Assembly (NCBI GenBank): GCA_028867095.1
Contig: JAGWHA010000003.1
Location: 1 to 33,528 of the forward strand
DNA: 33,528 nucleotides
Source: Microcaldota archaeon
Lineage (GTDB): Archaea; Micrarchaeota; Micrarchaeia; Micrarchaeales; CABMGC01
Reading direction: 5' to 3'
Positions 1-7,467 of this stretch are shown piece by piece; position 1 is the stretch's first letter; each line of letters opens with the position of its first letter. Below the pieces are notes generated by a model, which was given only the letters and a program-made list of their open reading frames with translations, made no database searches and had not been told where the DNA came from. The position numbers and the translations under genes were made by a program.

Positions 1-72
1 GTTGAGAGATAAATGCAGTGATGAGTAAGATCAAGTCTGAAATACATGATGACGATCTTGAGTGCTGATATT

Positions 73-282
73 ATGGCTAGCATACCCAGACAGGCGATCA
101 AAAAGTTGATCAAAGAGTATGCCAATGTTAACATAACGGAAGACGGGGCTGCGGCGCTTGGGAAGATCCTCGAAAAGAAGGCAAGGAGCATCTCCAAGTA
201 CGCGGTTAAGAACGCCAAGAAGCAGGGAAGGGCGAAGATAACGAAGGATGACGTCAACAAGTATGTCATCGACTGTGAGTGA
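73..282 (+). CDS. Archaeal histone
   Basis: A 69-residue protein that is a single histone fold: helix 1 (Pro-Arg-Gln-Ala-Ile-Lys-Lys-Leu-Ile), the long central helix (about 23-50) and the RAKITKDDV segment before helix 3, as in HMf-type histones. Such proteins dimerise and wrap DNA in the chromatin. The frame is open from 46, but the ATG at 73 gives MASIPRQAIKK, matching the start of other archaeal histones, while the upstream ATGs would add a nine-residue tail unlike the family. It is rich in Lys, with no long tail. Its stop abuts the ATG of the next gene, so the two are probably co-transcribed. The promoter lies mostly outside the window. Confidence 0.92.
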   Translation: MASIPRQAIKKLIKEYANVNITEDGAAALGKILEKKARSISKYAVKNAKKQGRAKITKDDVNKYVIDCE

Positions 283-843
283 ATGCGGCTGATTATCCAC
301 AAGAGTCCAGACGGAAGGTTGAGGAGCGATTTCTACGATGCGAACGGCGAAAGGGCATTTGCGGTGGCGGAGAGGACGGCCCATGGAGTACTGGTTTCTG
401 AATTTAACGAGCATGGGGAGGTTTTGGACCAGGCGTACAAAAAGTCAAACATGGCGCTTGCGGAGCTTGCATCCTTCCTGAAGAAAGCTGCAGGGGAGCT
501 GCAGGTCGAGGAAACAAAGCAGTATGTTCCGGTTAAAGTGAACGCCATGTGCGACGACTGCAAGACGGACTCGATAAAGCGAGAGATAGAGGTACTGGAT
601 CCTGAAACGGTTACAAGCATTCCGGTCATACCGCTTTTTGTATGCATCAAATGCGGAAAGAAGTACTACTCAGTGCATCCTGGATACCTAAGGAATCTGG
701 TTCAGAGGAACGTGGAACTCTTTGACGGGGATGAGGAAAAGTTCAGGCAGAGGGACGAAGCGGCATTCATCAAGGAGATACAGGAGTATATGATAAGAGT
801 ATTCGCGTCTAAAAAGCTTGCAAGGATGAAAATAATCAAGTGA
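283..843 (+). CDS. Zinc-ribbon protein of unknown function
   Basis: A 186-residue protein that I do not recognise as a named family. It begins with a beta-rich segment (MRLIIHKSPDGRLRSDFYD), then a helical stretch, then two CxxC knuckles (CDDC near residue 91 and CIKC near 121) that look like a zinc ribbon, followed by a charged helical C-terminus. The start codon follows the histone stop with no gap, and the PRC-barrel gene starts 4 bases after its stop, so the three form a tight operon. Codon use matches the bulk of the window. A nucleic-acid role would fit the zinc ribbon and the histone neighbour, but that is inference. Confidence 0.75.
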   Translation: MRLIIHKSPDGRLRSDFYDANGERAFAVAERTAHGVLVSEFNEHGEVLDQAYKKSNMALAELASFLKKAAGELQVEETKQYVPVKVNAMCDDCKTDSIKREIEVLDPETVTSIPVIPLFVCIKCGKKYYSVHPGYLRNLVQRNVELFDGDEEKFRQRDEAAFIKEIQEYMIRVFASKKLARMKIIK

Positions 844-847
844 GAAC

Positions 848-1087
848 ATGGCAGTCTACCTATCAGAGTTGTACGGAAAGAAGATAATTACGAACACGGG
901 AAGCATACTTGGCGACGTCAAGGAAGTGGTGCTCGACCTCGAGGAAGGAAAGGTGGCCCATCTGCTTTTGATGAAGATGGAGCAACTCGCAAAGGGTGGA
1001 GACGTAAGGACCGCACTCTCCAAGAACAGGATCCTCTATGATAGGGTAAAGAACGTTGCGGAGACTATAATCGTAAGCAGCAAATAG
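848..1087 (+). CDS. PRC-barrel domain protein
   Basis: A 79-residue protein covering one PRC-barrel: the start (YLSELYGKKIITNTGSILGDVKEVVLDLEEGKVAHLLL) has the typical 'G..v....G..lG.v.dv..d...g.v..l.v' pattern. Stand-alone PRC-barrel proteins are common in archaea, where they are small beta-barrel adaptors for protein or RNA binding; the family also includes the RimM C-terminal domain. It is the last gene of the histone operon. The specific partner cannot be told from sequence. Confidence 0.8.
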   Translation: MAVYLSELYGKKIITNTGSILGDVKEVVLDLEEGKVAHLLLMKMEQLAKGGDVRTALSKNRILYDRVKNVAETIIVSSK

Positions 1088-1151
1088 AATTCCAAACAAT
1101 AGGATTAAAAGAATCAACTCCTGATTGCTGAAAGTAGATGAGAGGACTGCT

Positions 1152-2249
1152 ATGAGCAACGACCTTAGTGAAGATAGTCTTAGGCTTGTCAGGGAATTTG
1201 GTGCGGCAGAGATTTCTAAGCTTACTGATGTACCAGAAATTTATACTTTTGAGAAGGAACTGATGTATTCGCATAGGGATTTCGATTCTTATTATAAAAA
1301 ATTGAAAAGTAAGGAAAAGGCAGCAATAGTGTCAGGATTTAATGCGAGCGCCACGCCACACATAGGGCATATTGGAGTTTTTGACACCAATCTGCTCTTC
1401 CAAAAGAAATACGGGGTTGAGGTTTTTATTCCGATTTCTGACGACGAAAGTTATGTAAGCCTAAAAGTCAAAACGCAGGAAGAAAGCCTAAAGAATTCTA
1501 TAATGCTTGCAAAGGCAATGATAGCTTATGGGTTTGAAAGGAAAAAAACTAGGATAGTGATAGACCAGCTTTATTCTAATATATACAACTTAGCCTTCAA
1601 GTTTTCCAGAGGGATTACACTCTCACAGATAAAGGCAGTGTATGGATATGCCCCAGAGCAAAACGTTGGTCTGCATTTCTATCCGGCAGTGCAATCCGCA
1701 CATATCATACTCCCGCAAACGCTTGGCATACCCAATGTGCTTGTGCCAATAGGCCCTGACGAAGATGCGCATTTGAGGGTGTGCAGGGATATCGCTGAAA
1801 AATTTGGATATGTTAAACCAGCTGTATTGCATTCCCTGTTTCTTCCAGGAATTGATGGAGCTAAAATGTCCAAATCACGAAATAACGGGATATTTTTACT
1901 TGAATCAGAGAAGGAGATTAGGAAAAAAGTTATGGCTGCGTTCAGTGGGGGCAGAGAAAGCGTGGAGGCGCACAGAAAGCATGGAGGCGACCCGAGGGTG
2001 GATGTTGCCTTCATTTATCTGAAAAACTACTTCTTAAAAGATAGTGAAGCTCGTGATATAGCTGAAGACTACAGGAAAGGGAGAATACTCAGCGGAGAGA
2101 TGAAGCTCATGCTCCTGGAAAAATTGATGGAGAGGATAAATAAAATAAAGGAAAATTATGAGAAGGTCACGGTGAAAGACCTTGAGCACTTCATAATGAC
2201 AAATGAAGAAATTGACCTCTCGAAACTTATCGAGAAGTTAGAGGGTTAG
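1152..2249 (+). CDS. trpS: Tryptophanyl-tRNA synthetase
   Basis: A class I aminoacyl-tRNA synthetase of 365 residues that charges tRNA-Trp. Visible motifs are the HIGH signature (TPHIGHIG), a KMSKS loop (AKMSKSR), the IPISDDE segment after the first half of the Rossmann fold, and the TrpRS-specific stretch AFSGGRESVEAHRKHGGDP followed by VDVAFIYL. The open frame starts earlier at a TTG (1125), but the ATG at 1152 has a GAGAGG ribosome site about 7 bases upstream and gives a family-like N-terminus. Base composition is clearly more AT-rich than the flanking genes, with more AAA/ATT/TAT codons, so lateral acquisition is possible. The last 4 bases overlap the end of the convergent rpo12. TyrRS is the alternative, but the SGGR..HR..GG block argues for TrpRS. 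Confidence 0.88.
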   Translation: MSNDLSEDSLRLVREFGAAEISKLTDVPEIYTFEKELMYSHRDFDSYYKKLKSKEKAAIVSGFNASATPHIGHIGVFDTNLLFQKKYGVEVFIPISDDESYVSLKVKTQEESLKNSIMLAKAMIAYGFERKKTRIVIDQLYSNIYNLAFKFSRGITLSQIKAVYGYAPEQNVGLHFYPAVQSAHIILPQTLGIPNVLVPIGPDEDAHLRVCRDIAEKFGYVKPAVLHSLFLPGIDGAKMSKSRNNGIFLLESEKEIRKKVMAAFSGGRESVEAHRKHGGDPRVDVAFIYLKNYFLKDSEARDIAEDYRKGRILSGEMKLMLLEKLMERINKIKENYEKVTVKDLEHFIMTNEEIDLSKLIEKLEG

Positions 2250-2380
2250 TCGGTTGAGACTTCCCTTGCAAGAGACGACCTCTCCTTTGCAAGAACCCTG
2301 TACCCGCAGTATGGGCACCTTATGAAGTTAGGCCCTATCGCCTTGATCTTCTTTCCGCAGTGCAGACAAACATATCCCAT
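2246..2380 (-). CDS. rpo12: DNA-directed RNA polymerase subunit Rpo12 (RpoP)
   Basis: A 44-residue zinc-binding subunit of the archaeal RNA polymerase, homologous to eukaryotic Rpb12. The protein starts MGYVCLHCGKK and holds two knuckles, CLHC (5-8) and CPYC (22-25), the latter within the RCPYCGYRVL signature that defines the family, followed by a basic KER segment. The length is normal. It is the last gene of the long leftward super-operon, 24 bases after an unknown 119-aa gene, in the position next to eL43 that is typical of archaea. Its stop overlaps the end of trpS on the other strand by 4 bases. Confidence 0.93.
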   Translation of the reverse strand: MGYVCLHCGKKIKAIGPNFIRCPYCGYRVLAKERSSLAREVSTD

Positions 2381-2404
2381 TTTTTCACCATTGATTAAGC
2401 ATCA

Positions 2405-2764
2405 TTACTTTACAGTCGACTTGAGCCACCTTATGAAATCCTTATGGAGGTCGAACTTGTCCGTGCTTATCACACGGAAGTTCATTGTCGCCTTGTACTC
2501 GTCCTCGTTTAGGGAGAGCATGTTTTGGAACTTCTCCATCTTCGCATACCTTACCTCAAGCCAGTGTATCTTCCCCTTGAGTATCTCGCTGATCACCTCC
2601 TCTGTTGCCGGAGGCGAGGAGAAGCTGTAGAGTATCCCATCGCACCAGTAAAGCGGCATGTTGCCGTTCGGGGTGACGTTCGCCCTGAGCATGTCCTCCT
2701 TGGGCAGTGCTATCACGTCGTGTATTATGAGTTCCTGCGCTGGCAGGTAGGTTATCTTAGACAT
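2405..2764 (-). CDS. Conserved-looking protein of unknown function in the exosome operon
   Basis: A 119-residue protein starting MSKITYLPAQELIIHD. The ATG at 2764 shares its A with the TAA stop of eL43 (a one-base overlap), which fixes the start; the longer frame upstream is a shadow of eL43. I recognise no domain. It appears alpha/beta, soluble and slightly basic, with no signal peptide and a single Cys. It sits between eL43 and Rpo12, two genes that are usually adjacent or nearly so in archaea, so translational coupling suggests a role linked to ribosome or polymerase biogenesis. The function is unknown. Confidence 0.75.
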   Translation of the reverse strand: MSKITYLPAQELIIHDVIALPKEDMLRANVTPNGNMPLYWCDGILYSFSSPPATEEVISEILKGKIHWLEVRYAKMEKFQNMLSLNEDEYKATMNFRVISTDKFDLHKDFIRWLKSTVK

Positions 2765-3006
2765 TACTTGCCACCGGTGAGCTGGTTTATTACCCTGTTG
2801 AACGTGTCGCCGGTTGCGGTCTTCATCGAGTATGCCCCGCCAGCGTACTTTGCGCCGCAGCTTCTGCATGCCCAGATTCCCGTGCTGACCCTCTTTACGG
2901 AATCCTTGCCGCAAACGTCGCATTTGTACCTTGCTTGCTTCTCGTTCATTACAGATTTGAGCCTCTTCCTTAAGCTGACTCCATATCTTATGCTAGCGTT
3001 TGCCAT
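2764..3006 (-). CDS. rpl37ae: Ribosomal protein eL43 (L37Ae)
   Basis: An 80-residue zinc-ribbon protein of the large ribosomal subunit. It shows CDVCGK (29-32) and CRSCGA (47-50) knuckles, the typical YKCDVCGKDSVKR...GIWACRSCG core, and the AGGAY segment found in eL43. The ATG directly follows the stop of rrp42, and its own stop overlaps the next ATG, so it is translated within the exosome operon. Length and start are normal for the family. Confidence 0.95.
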   Translation of the reverse strand: MANASIRYGVSLRKRLKSVMNEKQARYKCDVCGKDSVKRVSTGIWACRSCGAKYAGGAYSMKTATGDTFNRVINQLTGGK

Positions 3007-3795
3007 CTAATCACTCTTACTATTAGTTATTATGCCCCTCAACTCTTTAGACTTTTCGAATGTCATGTCGAGCAGTGACTCAAGTTCCCTTTGCGTGAAC
3101 GAGCCAGGAAGGCCCTTCTGCATCGCCCTTACCACGTTCTCGTCGTTTGCGATCGTGAGCCTTCCGTCCATTATCGCCTCCTCCCCGCCGTTTGGGTCAA
3201 GGACTATCTTGTCGCCCACCTTTGCGTAGGTGCACGATGTGACGGTGTTGTTTAGCTTTAGCTTTCCCAGGCTTCCCTCCCTTACCGCCTTGCCGTCCTC
3301 GTATCCAGGCATCCTTGTATTGTGGAGCGCTGCCATTGCCGCGAACATGCTTGCGTCGAAGAGGTTGCCGTCGTAGTTGAGCACGTAGATGTCTATGAAG
3401 AGAGACCAGACCTTGTCCTTCTCGATGAAGAGCGACGAAAGGTCGACTGCCCCTGCTGCCCTTATTCCCCTGTCGACCACTCTTGCGAGCTCGATTGAGT
3501 CCGGGCTCGGGGGGCCAGACTCGTACTCAGGGGATGCAAGTGGCAAAAGCTCCGCCATGGACATGAGGTTTCCCTCATCCGGCTTGTCAGGCATCGGGGT
3601 TGCTGGGTCCATCTTGATTCCGACCAGGACCTTCGTGTTTCCAAGGTCCACCTGGGCTGACCCTTCTGCGTTTGGAAGCACTCCGTGCCTTATGTGGATT
3701 GGCCTGTAGCTGAAGATTCCCCTGCCTTCCTCTCTGATGCCCTTTGCGAGCATTCCCTTTACATATTCTCCTTTGACTTGTCTTAATGGATGCAT
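3007..3795 (-). CDS. rrp42: Exosome complex subunit Rrp42
   Basis: A 262-residue RNase PH-fold protein. With Rrp41 it forms the hexameric ring of the archaeal exosome, which degrades RNA phosphorolytically; Rrp42 is the structural, non-catalytic partner. Diagnostic stretches are the N-terminal RHGVLPNAEGSAQVDLGNTKVLVGIK, IRAAGAVDLSSLFI and the late VLDPNGGEEAIMDGRLTIA. The ribosome site AGGTGA (3800-3805) overlaps the stop codon of rrp41 and lies 4 bases before the ATG, so the start is well supported. The gene order rrp4-rrp41-rrp42 is the classical archaeal arrangement. Confidence 0.95.
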   Translation of the reverse strand: MHPLRQVKGEYVKGMLAKGIREEGRGIFSYRPIHIRHGVLPNAEGSAQVDLGNTKVLVGIKMDPATPMPDKPDEGNLMSMAELLPLASPEYESGPPSPDSIELARVVDRGIRAAGAVDLSSLFIEKDKVWSLFIDIYVLNYDGNLFDASMFAAMAALHNTRMPGYEDGKAVREGSLGKLKLNNTVTSCTYAKVGDKIVLDPNGGEEAIMDGRLTIANDENVVRAMQKGLPGSFTQRELESLLDMTFEKSKELRGIITNSKSD

Positions 3796-3803
3796 ATCTT
3801 CAC

Positions 3804-4547
3804 CTAATTCTTGTACTTCTCCGAAATGCGCTCGTACGGCGCCCTCAGAGCCTCTCTTTGCAGCCTTGAAATCGTCTCTCCCGCCTTGTAGATCAAGTCG
3901 AATCCTTCCTTGATGTCCGCCTTGGTCAGCGTTCCGTCCATCTGAAGCAGCAGAATCTCCCCGTTCCTTGGGCCGATTGCAACTGGCATGTCGGCATCGG
4001 AGTAGTTGTCCTCGATCTTGTTTAGGTCTAGTATCATGTGGTCTCCAACCTTTCCGACGGATGTTGCGTAAGGCAGGTCAGTCATCGGTATTCCGGACAT
4101 TGCAAGAGCGACTGCGGCGCAAGTTATTCCTGCGGCCCTTGTCCCCCCGTCGCTTTGCAGAACCTCGATGTAGATGTCAATCTCGCTTCCTGGGAAATCC
4201 TCAAGAAGTATCACCTTCTCGAAAACCTCTCTTGTTACTTTTGATATCTCAATTGCCCTTCTGTTTGGTCCGCTGCGGTTGTGCTCCTCAAGGGATGAGA
4301 ATGGTGCCATCGAGTACTTGCACTTGACAACCGCCTTCTCAGGATCCTGGGTATGCTTTGGAAGAGCCTCCTTTGGCCCGTAGACTCCCGCAATCACCTT
4401 GTTGTTCCCCCACTCGAGGTATGCAGAGCCTGCGGCGTTCTTGAGGCCGCCTGCCACAATCTTAAGCGGCCTGAGCTCTCCAAATGCCCGTCCGTCGAGC
4501 CTCTTTCCGTTGACAATCAGTTCTGGTTTGTTTGCGCTTGATCCCAT
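3804..4547 (-). CDS. rrp41: Exosome complex exonuclease subunit Rrp41
   Basis: A 247-residue RNase PH-fold protein and the catalytic subunit of the archaeal exosome ring, using phosphate to release nucleoside diphosphates from RNA 3' ends. It shows the family start (PELIVNGKRLDGRAFGELRPLKI), GSAYLEWGNNKVIAGVYGP, the RSGPNRRAIEI region, and DGGTRAAGITCAAVALA. The frame is open to a GTG at 4556 inside rrp4, but the ATG at 4547, two bases after the rrp4 stop, matches the normal N-terminus, so I use it. The length is typical. Confidence 0.95.
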   Translation of the reverse strand: MGSSANKPELIVNGKRLDGRAFGELRPLKIVAGGLKNAAGSAYLEWGNNKVIAGVYGPKEALPKHTQDPEKAVVKCKYSMAPFSSLEEHNRSGPNRRAIEISKVTREVFEKVILLEDFPGSEIDIYIEVLQSDGGTRAAGITCAAVALAMSGIPMTDLPYATSVGKVGDHMILDLNKIEDNYSDADMPVAIGPRNGEILLLQMDGTLTKADIKEGFDLIYKAGETISRLQREALRAPYERISEKYKN

Positions 4548-4548
4548 A

Positions 4549-5154
4549 TTAAACACCCTTCTTTGACGCGAGGAAGGTCTTGACCCTCTCCGTGAGCCCC
4601 TTTGTGTGGGCCTCCTCCCCTATCATAAGCATTATTTCGGTTGCAAGAGCGACGTTTCCGCCCCTTGCCCAAACCCTTCCGTTCATGCCGACCATGACTG
4701 TGCTCTTGGTCCCGTCCTGGATCTGCTGAATCATCGTGTTCGCCTTTCCTATAACACGCGGGATCTTTGACGGCTTTATGTCCATCACCTTTCCTCCCTC
4801 AAGCACCTTTGGCCTCATGAGCACGACGGTCTTTGTCTCGTCTATCTCCTTGACCTCGGCCTCGATGACGTCTCCCCTCTGGAGCCTTGTCTCGACGAAC
4901 TTTGCGATTATGATTCCCTTGTAAGGCGAATTGAGGTCGACCGAATAGCTGTTTAGCCTGGCGTCCTCCACAATTCCAATCACTATGTCATCCCTTCTTG
5001 GGTACCAGAGGCCCTCGAGGGGTATCAGCGATGACTTGTCTTCGTGATATATGCCGAGGACCGATGAGTAGGTCTTCTCGTCTTCGATTATCGCGTTCTC
5101 TATTCTCAGTGGCTTCTCCGCCAAAAGTTCTCCTGGAACTACTATTCTGCTCAT
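4549..5154 (-). CDS. rrp4: Exosome complex RNA-binding subunit Rrp4
   Basis: A 201-residue cap subunit of the exosome that binds substrate RNA. The order is an N-terminal domain beginning IVVPGELLAEKP, an S1 domain (about 60-125, with DIVIGIVEDARLNSYSVDLNSPYKG) and a KH domain (about 125-195, with PSKIPRVIGKANTMI and a VGMNGRVWARG turn). The N-terminus, length and order are standard. Its ATG follows the SBDS stop (TGA then ATG) with no gap, so it is translationally coupled to SBDS. Confidence 0.94.
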   Translation of the reverse strand: MSRIVVPGELLAEKPLRIENAIIEDEKTYSSVLGIYHEDKSSLIPLEGLWYPRRDDIVIGIVEDARLNSYSVDLNSPYKGIIIAKFVETRLQRGDVIEAEVKEIDETKTVVLMRPKVLEGGKVMDIKPSKIPRVIGKANTMIQQIQDGTKSTVMVGMNGRVWARGGNVALATEIMLMIGEEAHTKGLTERVKTFLASKKGV

Positions 5155-5844
5155 TCATACACCTATTATTTTTGTAATTGCACTTCCATGCGTCAGCGAG
5201 TTCAGCTTGTCTGTGAACTCCGCCTGAAGCCCAGCCGGAAACTCGACCACCGCCGAGAGGGATCCGTTTGGGAGCCATGTCTCCGCCTTGAGCCCGTACT
5301 GCTTTAGCAGGCCATAGCACCGATTTGCGGAGTCCGCCGGAATTATTACCTCGACCTTCGCAACAGCGAACTTTATCGGCAGGATCATGTTGATCTTCTT
5401 GAGCACTATCTCAACCTGCTCGTTCGCGTTCTTGAACGGCTCGATTGAGACCTTTGCCTGCTCCATCGCGTTCTCGATTCGCTGAACCGGGTGCGGAGCG
5501 TTTGTCCTTGGATCGATTGAATTCCTTGCGATTATCTGTATTATTTGCTTCCTCTTTTCCTCAAGGAGCTTGTTTCTCTGCTCTGTTGTGATTGGTACGT
5601 TTCCGTGCTTGAGTATCTTTTCTATTATCTTTGGCATCTCGGTTGTGCCGAATGCCTTCCTTAGCTTCTCCTCGCTTGTGCGCTCTCCCTTGTTTGCGTC
5701 CTTGAATACCTCCTCCACCGTCAGCACGGACATCGGATCCGTCCTCTTGCCGGTTATGTATTCGTAGGCGAGCTCCGAATCGATAAAGATCTCGAACGTT
5801 TCCCCGCCTACCGCGTATTTCGCTATCACAGTCTTAGAAGACAT
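5155..5844 (-). CDS. Ribosome maturation protein SBDS (Sdo1)
   Basis: A 229-residue homolog of the Shwachman-Bodian-Diamond protein, which acts in late maturation of the large ribosomal subunit. The N-terminal FYSH domain (about 1-90), central helical domain with [32 protein letters not shown], and C-terminal ferredoxin-like domain are all present. The [13 protein letters not shown] stretch is diagnostic. The open frame continues to a GTG at 5853, but ATG 5844 gives the usual [10 protein letters not shown] start. It lies 36 bases after psmA in the standard super-operon position. Confidence 0.94.
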   Translation of the reverse strand: MSSKTVIAKYAVGGETFEIFIDSELAYEYITGKRTDPMSVLTVEEVFKDANKGERTSEEKLRKAFGTTEMPKIIEKILKHGNVPITTEQRNKLLEEKRKQIIQIIARNSIDPRTNAPHPVQRIENAMEQAKVSIEPFKNANEQVEIVLKKINMILPIKFAVAKVEVIIPADSANRCYGLLKQYGLKAETWLPNGSLSAVVEFPAGLQAEFTDKLNSLTHGSAITKIIGV

Positions 5845-5880
5845 AAAAGCCACTGAACATTTTGGGCAAAACTAATAGGA

Positions 5881-6579
5881 TTAAAGGTACTTTGCTATCT
5901 CATTCTGGCTCAGCATCACATATTCCTCGCTGTCCTGAATGTACCCTATGTCAACATTCTCTGTTGAAAGTTTGCCTTCGTTAACCTTTTTCAATATCTT
6001 GACTCCGAGGTCCATTGCGTCCTCGAACTTCATCTTGTCCTTGTACTCCTTGACGAGTATCTCGGTCGCAATCTTCTTTCCCACGCCGATTGCATCCGCC
6101 TTGTATCCGAGGAAAGAGGCTCCTGGCTCGATCTCGAAGAGCCTTGGCCCTGCGGAGTCGATTCCGCCCAGAAGTAGTGAAACCGCATAGGGTCTCATAC
6201 CTCCGTACATTGTCGCCTGCATCATATAGGAAGAAATCTCCTTTGCTAGCGCCTCGACCGACTTGACCTCGCTAAAGAGCATCCTGTGGTTCTGGGCGTT
6301 GTTTCGCGCCACGTTGACTAGGTGGAGTCCGTCCGAGACCATTCCGCTGTATGTCGCCCCGATGTGGGAGTCGATTCGGAATACCTTTTGTATCGTGCTT
6401 GAGACTGCGAGCGGGTCGGATAGCATCTTGTGAGCCACGAATAGGATTCCGTCATTGAAGACCATTCCTATCGAGGTTGCGCCCTTTCTGACGGCCTCCT
6501 TTGCGTATTCCACCTGGAACAGCCTGCCGTCTGGGTTGAACATGACTCCTCTATCATAAGCCTGTACATTTGGATACAT
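5881..6579 (-). CDS. psmA: 20S proteasome alpha subunit
   Basis: A 232-residue alpha-type proteasome subunit that forms the outer gating rings of the 20S core. The start MYPNVQAYDRGVMFNPDGRLFQVEYAKEAV is the alpha signature, including the YDR gate residues and the N-terminal helix that blocks the pore. There is no Thr protease N-terminus, as expected. The ATG has a GGTG ribosome site about 6 bases upstream. AT-rich stretches at 6607-6616 and 6645-6656 (minus strand) are candidate TATA elements, so psmA may head its own transcript of psmA-SBDS-rrp4-rrp41-rrp42. No beta subunit gene is in this window. Confidence 0.96.
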   Translation of the reverse strand: MYPNVQAYDRGVMFNPDGRLFQVEYAKEAVRKGATSIGMVFNDGILFVAHKMLSDPLAVSSTIQKVFRIDSHIGATYSGMVSDGLHLVNVARNNAQNHRMLFSEVKSVEALAKEISSYMMQATMYGGMRPYAVSLLLGGIDSAGPRLFEIEPGASFLGYKADAIGVGKKIATEILVKEYKDKMKFEDAMDLGVKILKKVNEGKLSTENVDIGYIQDSEEYVMLSQNEIAKYL

Positions 6580-6683
6580 ATTTACACCGACAATTAGTAG
6601 TCTCGAAAATTAATAAAGAATACTATAGGCTATTGGTTAATTATAATTATATACTTTTGCTTACCCCATCGGGGCGAATAGGC

Positions 6684-7115
6684 CTAATAATCCGCGTTGG
6701 AAGCGTGTTCCTCAACCCCTCGGAAGAATTGAATCGCGTTTTTGGCAGCGGGGGTGGTTTTTCTGGTTTTGATTGCGGTCTCCAGCTCGTCATGCACCGC
6801 GGCGAGCCTTTCTGTGAGCTGCTCACGGCTTTTTATTCTGAATTTCTTGTCTTCGAGCACCTTGAGGGCGCGCCTGTACTCGCTGATCGGCTCGTGGCCC
6901 CTGAAAACTGAGCTTAGTCCCTCGACGAGCTTCTTTCCCTGGAAGATCAGATTGACCTTGTGCAGCGCCCTTCCCAAAACCTCAACATCCTCGTCTGAGA
7001 GCGGATTGCTCTGGCTGAGTGTCTTTAGCACCCTGTGCGCGAAGAATGTGTCAATCAGCGCCTTTGTGGATGGACCAGGAGGCCTGCATGAATGCGAATT
7101 TTGAAACATTTCCAT
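6684..7115 (-). CDS. Helical protein of unknown function between pop5 and psmA
   Basis: A 143-residue, mostly helical, charged protein that I do not recognise. It begins MEMFQNSHSCRPPGP and has several amphipathic helices (for instance NPLSDEDVEVLGRALHKVNL), one Cys, no zinc motif and no membrane segment. It is placed where many archaea have other exosome- or RNase P-linked genes, but has no visible similarity to them. The start is supported by a good TATA box 27 bases upstream, which implies a leaderless mRNA. No function can be assigned. Confidence 0.7.
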   Translation of the reverse strand: MEMFQNSHSCRPPGPSTKALIDTFFAHRVLKTLSQSNPLSDEDVEVLGRALHKVNLIFQGKKLVEGLSSVFRGHEPISEYRRALKVLEDKKFRIKSREQLTERLAAVHDELETAIKTRKTTPAAKNAIQFFRGVEEHASNADY

Positions 7116-7136
7116 GTAAAACTAACCATTCGCCCA

Positions 7137-7148
7137 TTTATATATTTT
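7137..7148 (-). promoter_or_regulatory. TATA box for the 143-aa gene (leaderless)
   Basis: On the minus strand this reads AAAATATATAAA. Its centre is about 27 bases upstream of the ATG at 7115, the spacing normally found between an archaeal TATA box and the transcription start, so the mRNA should begin at or next to the start codon. It lies at the very end of pop5. Confidence 0.55.
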
Positions 7149-7467
7149 AGGTAGAGGTTTGTTGGCTGCGCAGTGAGCGGATTGTCCCCGAGGTCCTGAG
7201 GGTGTAGAATCCCGCCTCCTTCGAATTTATCTGCTTGACAAAGCTGAGCGCAAGGACGATCTTCTTCTCTGCGCCCCTTGAGGTCCTGAGCAGGAATTTT
7301 GTTGGGTCAGTCTGCTTTATGAAAGTGAGGTTCGAGTCTGCGTAGTCCTTTTCGCCGATGAATTTTGCGATGCATCCCCTGAGCTCGTCCCAAAGCCTCT
7401 TGTCGCCTAGGTCCAGGGGCGCAGAGCACTCTACAAGAATGTACCTACTCTTTCTCTTCAATATCAT
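7147..7467 (-). CDS. rnp2: Ribonuclease P protein component 2 (Pop5)
   Basis: A 106-residue homolog of eukaryotic Pop5, a protein subunit of archaeal RNase P that helps the RNA subunit remove tRNA 5' leaders. It starts with the typical basic KSRYILVEC strand and ends with the family-like SKEAGFYTLRTSGTIRSLR segment. The length is slightly short but normal. The gene starts 23 bases inside the end of the Rpp30-like gene; these two RNase P proteins work as a pair and are neighbours in many archaea, upstream of psmA. Confidence 0.82.
   Translation of the reverse strand: MILKRKSRYILVECSAPLDLGDKRLWDELRGCIAKFIGEKDYADSNLTFIKQTDPTKFLLRTSRGAEKKIVLALSFVKQINSKEAGFYTLRTSGTIRSLRSQQTST

Noticed and set aside
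31..414. 127-residue minus-strand frame across the histone gene
   Set aside because: It lies opposite the histone and the zinc-ribbon gene, which have clear family or operon support; it has no promoter or known motif.
2405..2923. Long form (172 aa) of the unknown gene before Rpo12
   Set aside because: The first 53 residues are out-of-frame eL43; the ATG at 2764 overlapping the eL43 stop is the natural start.
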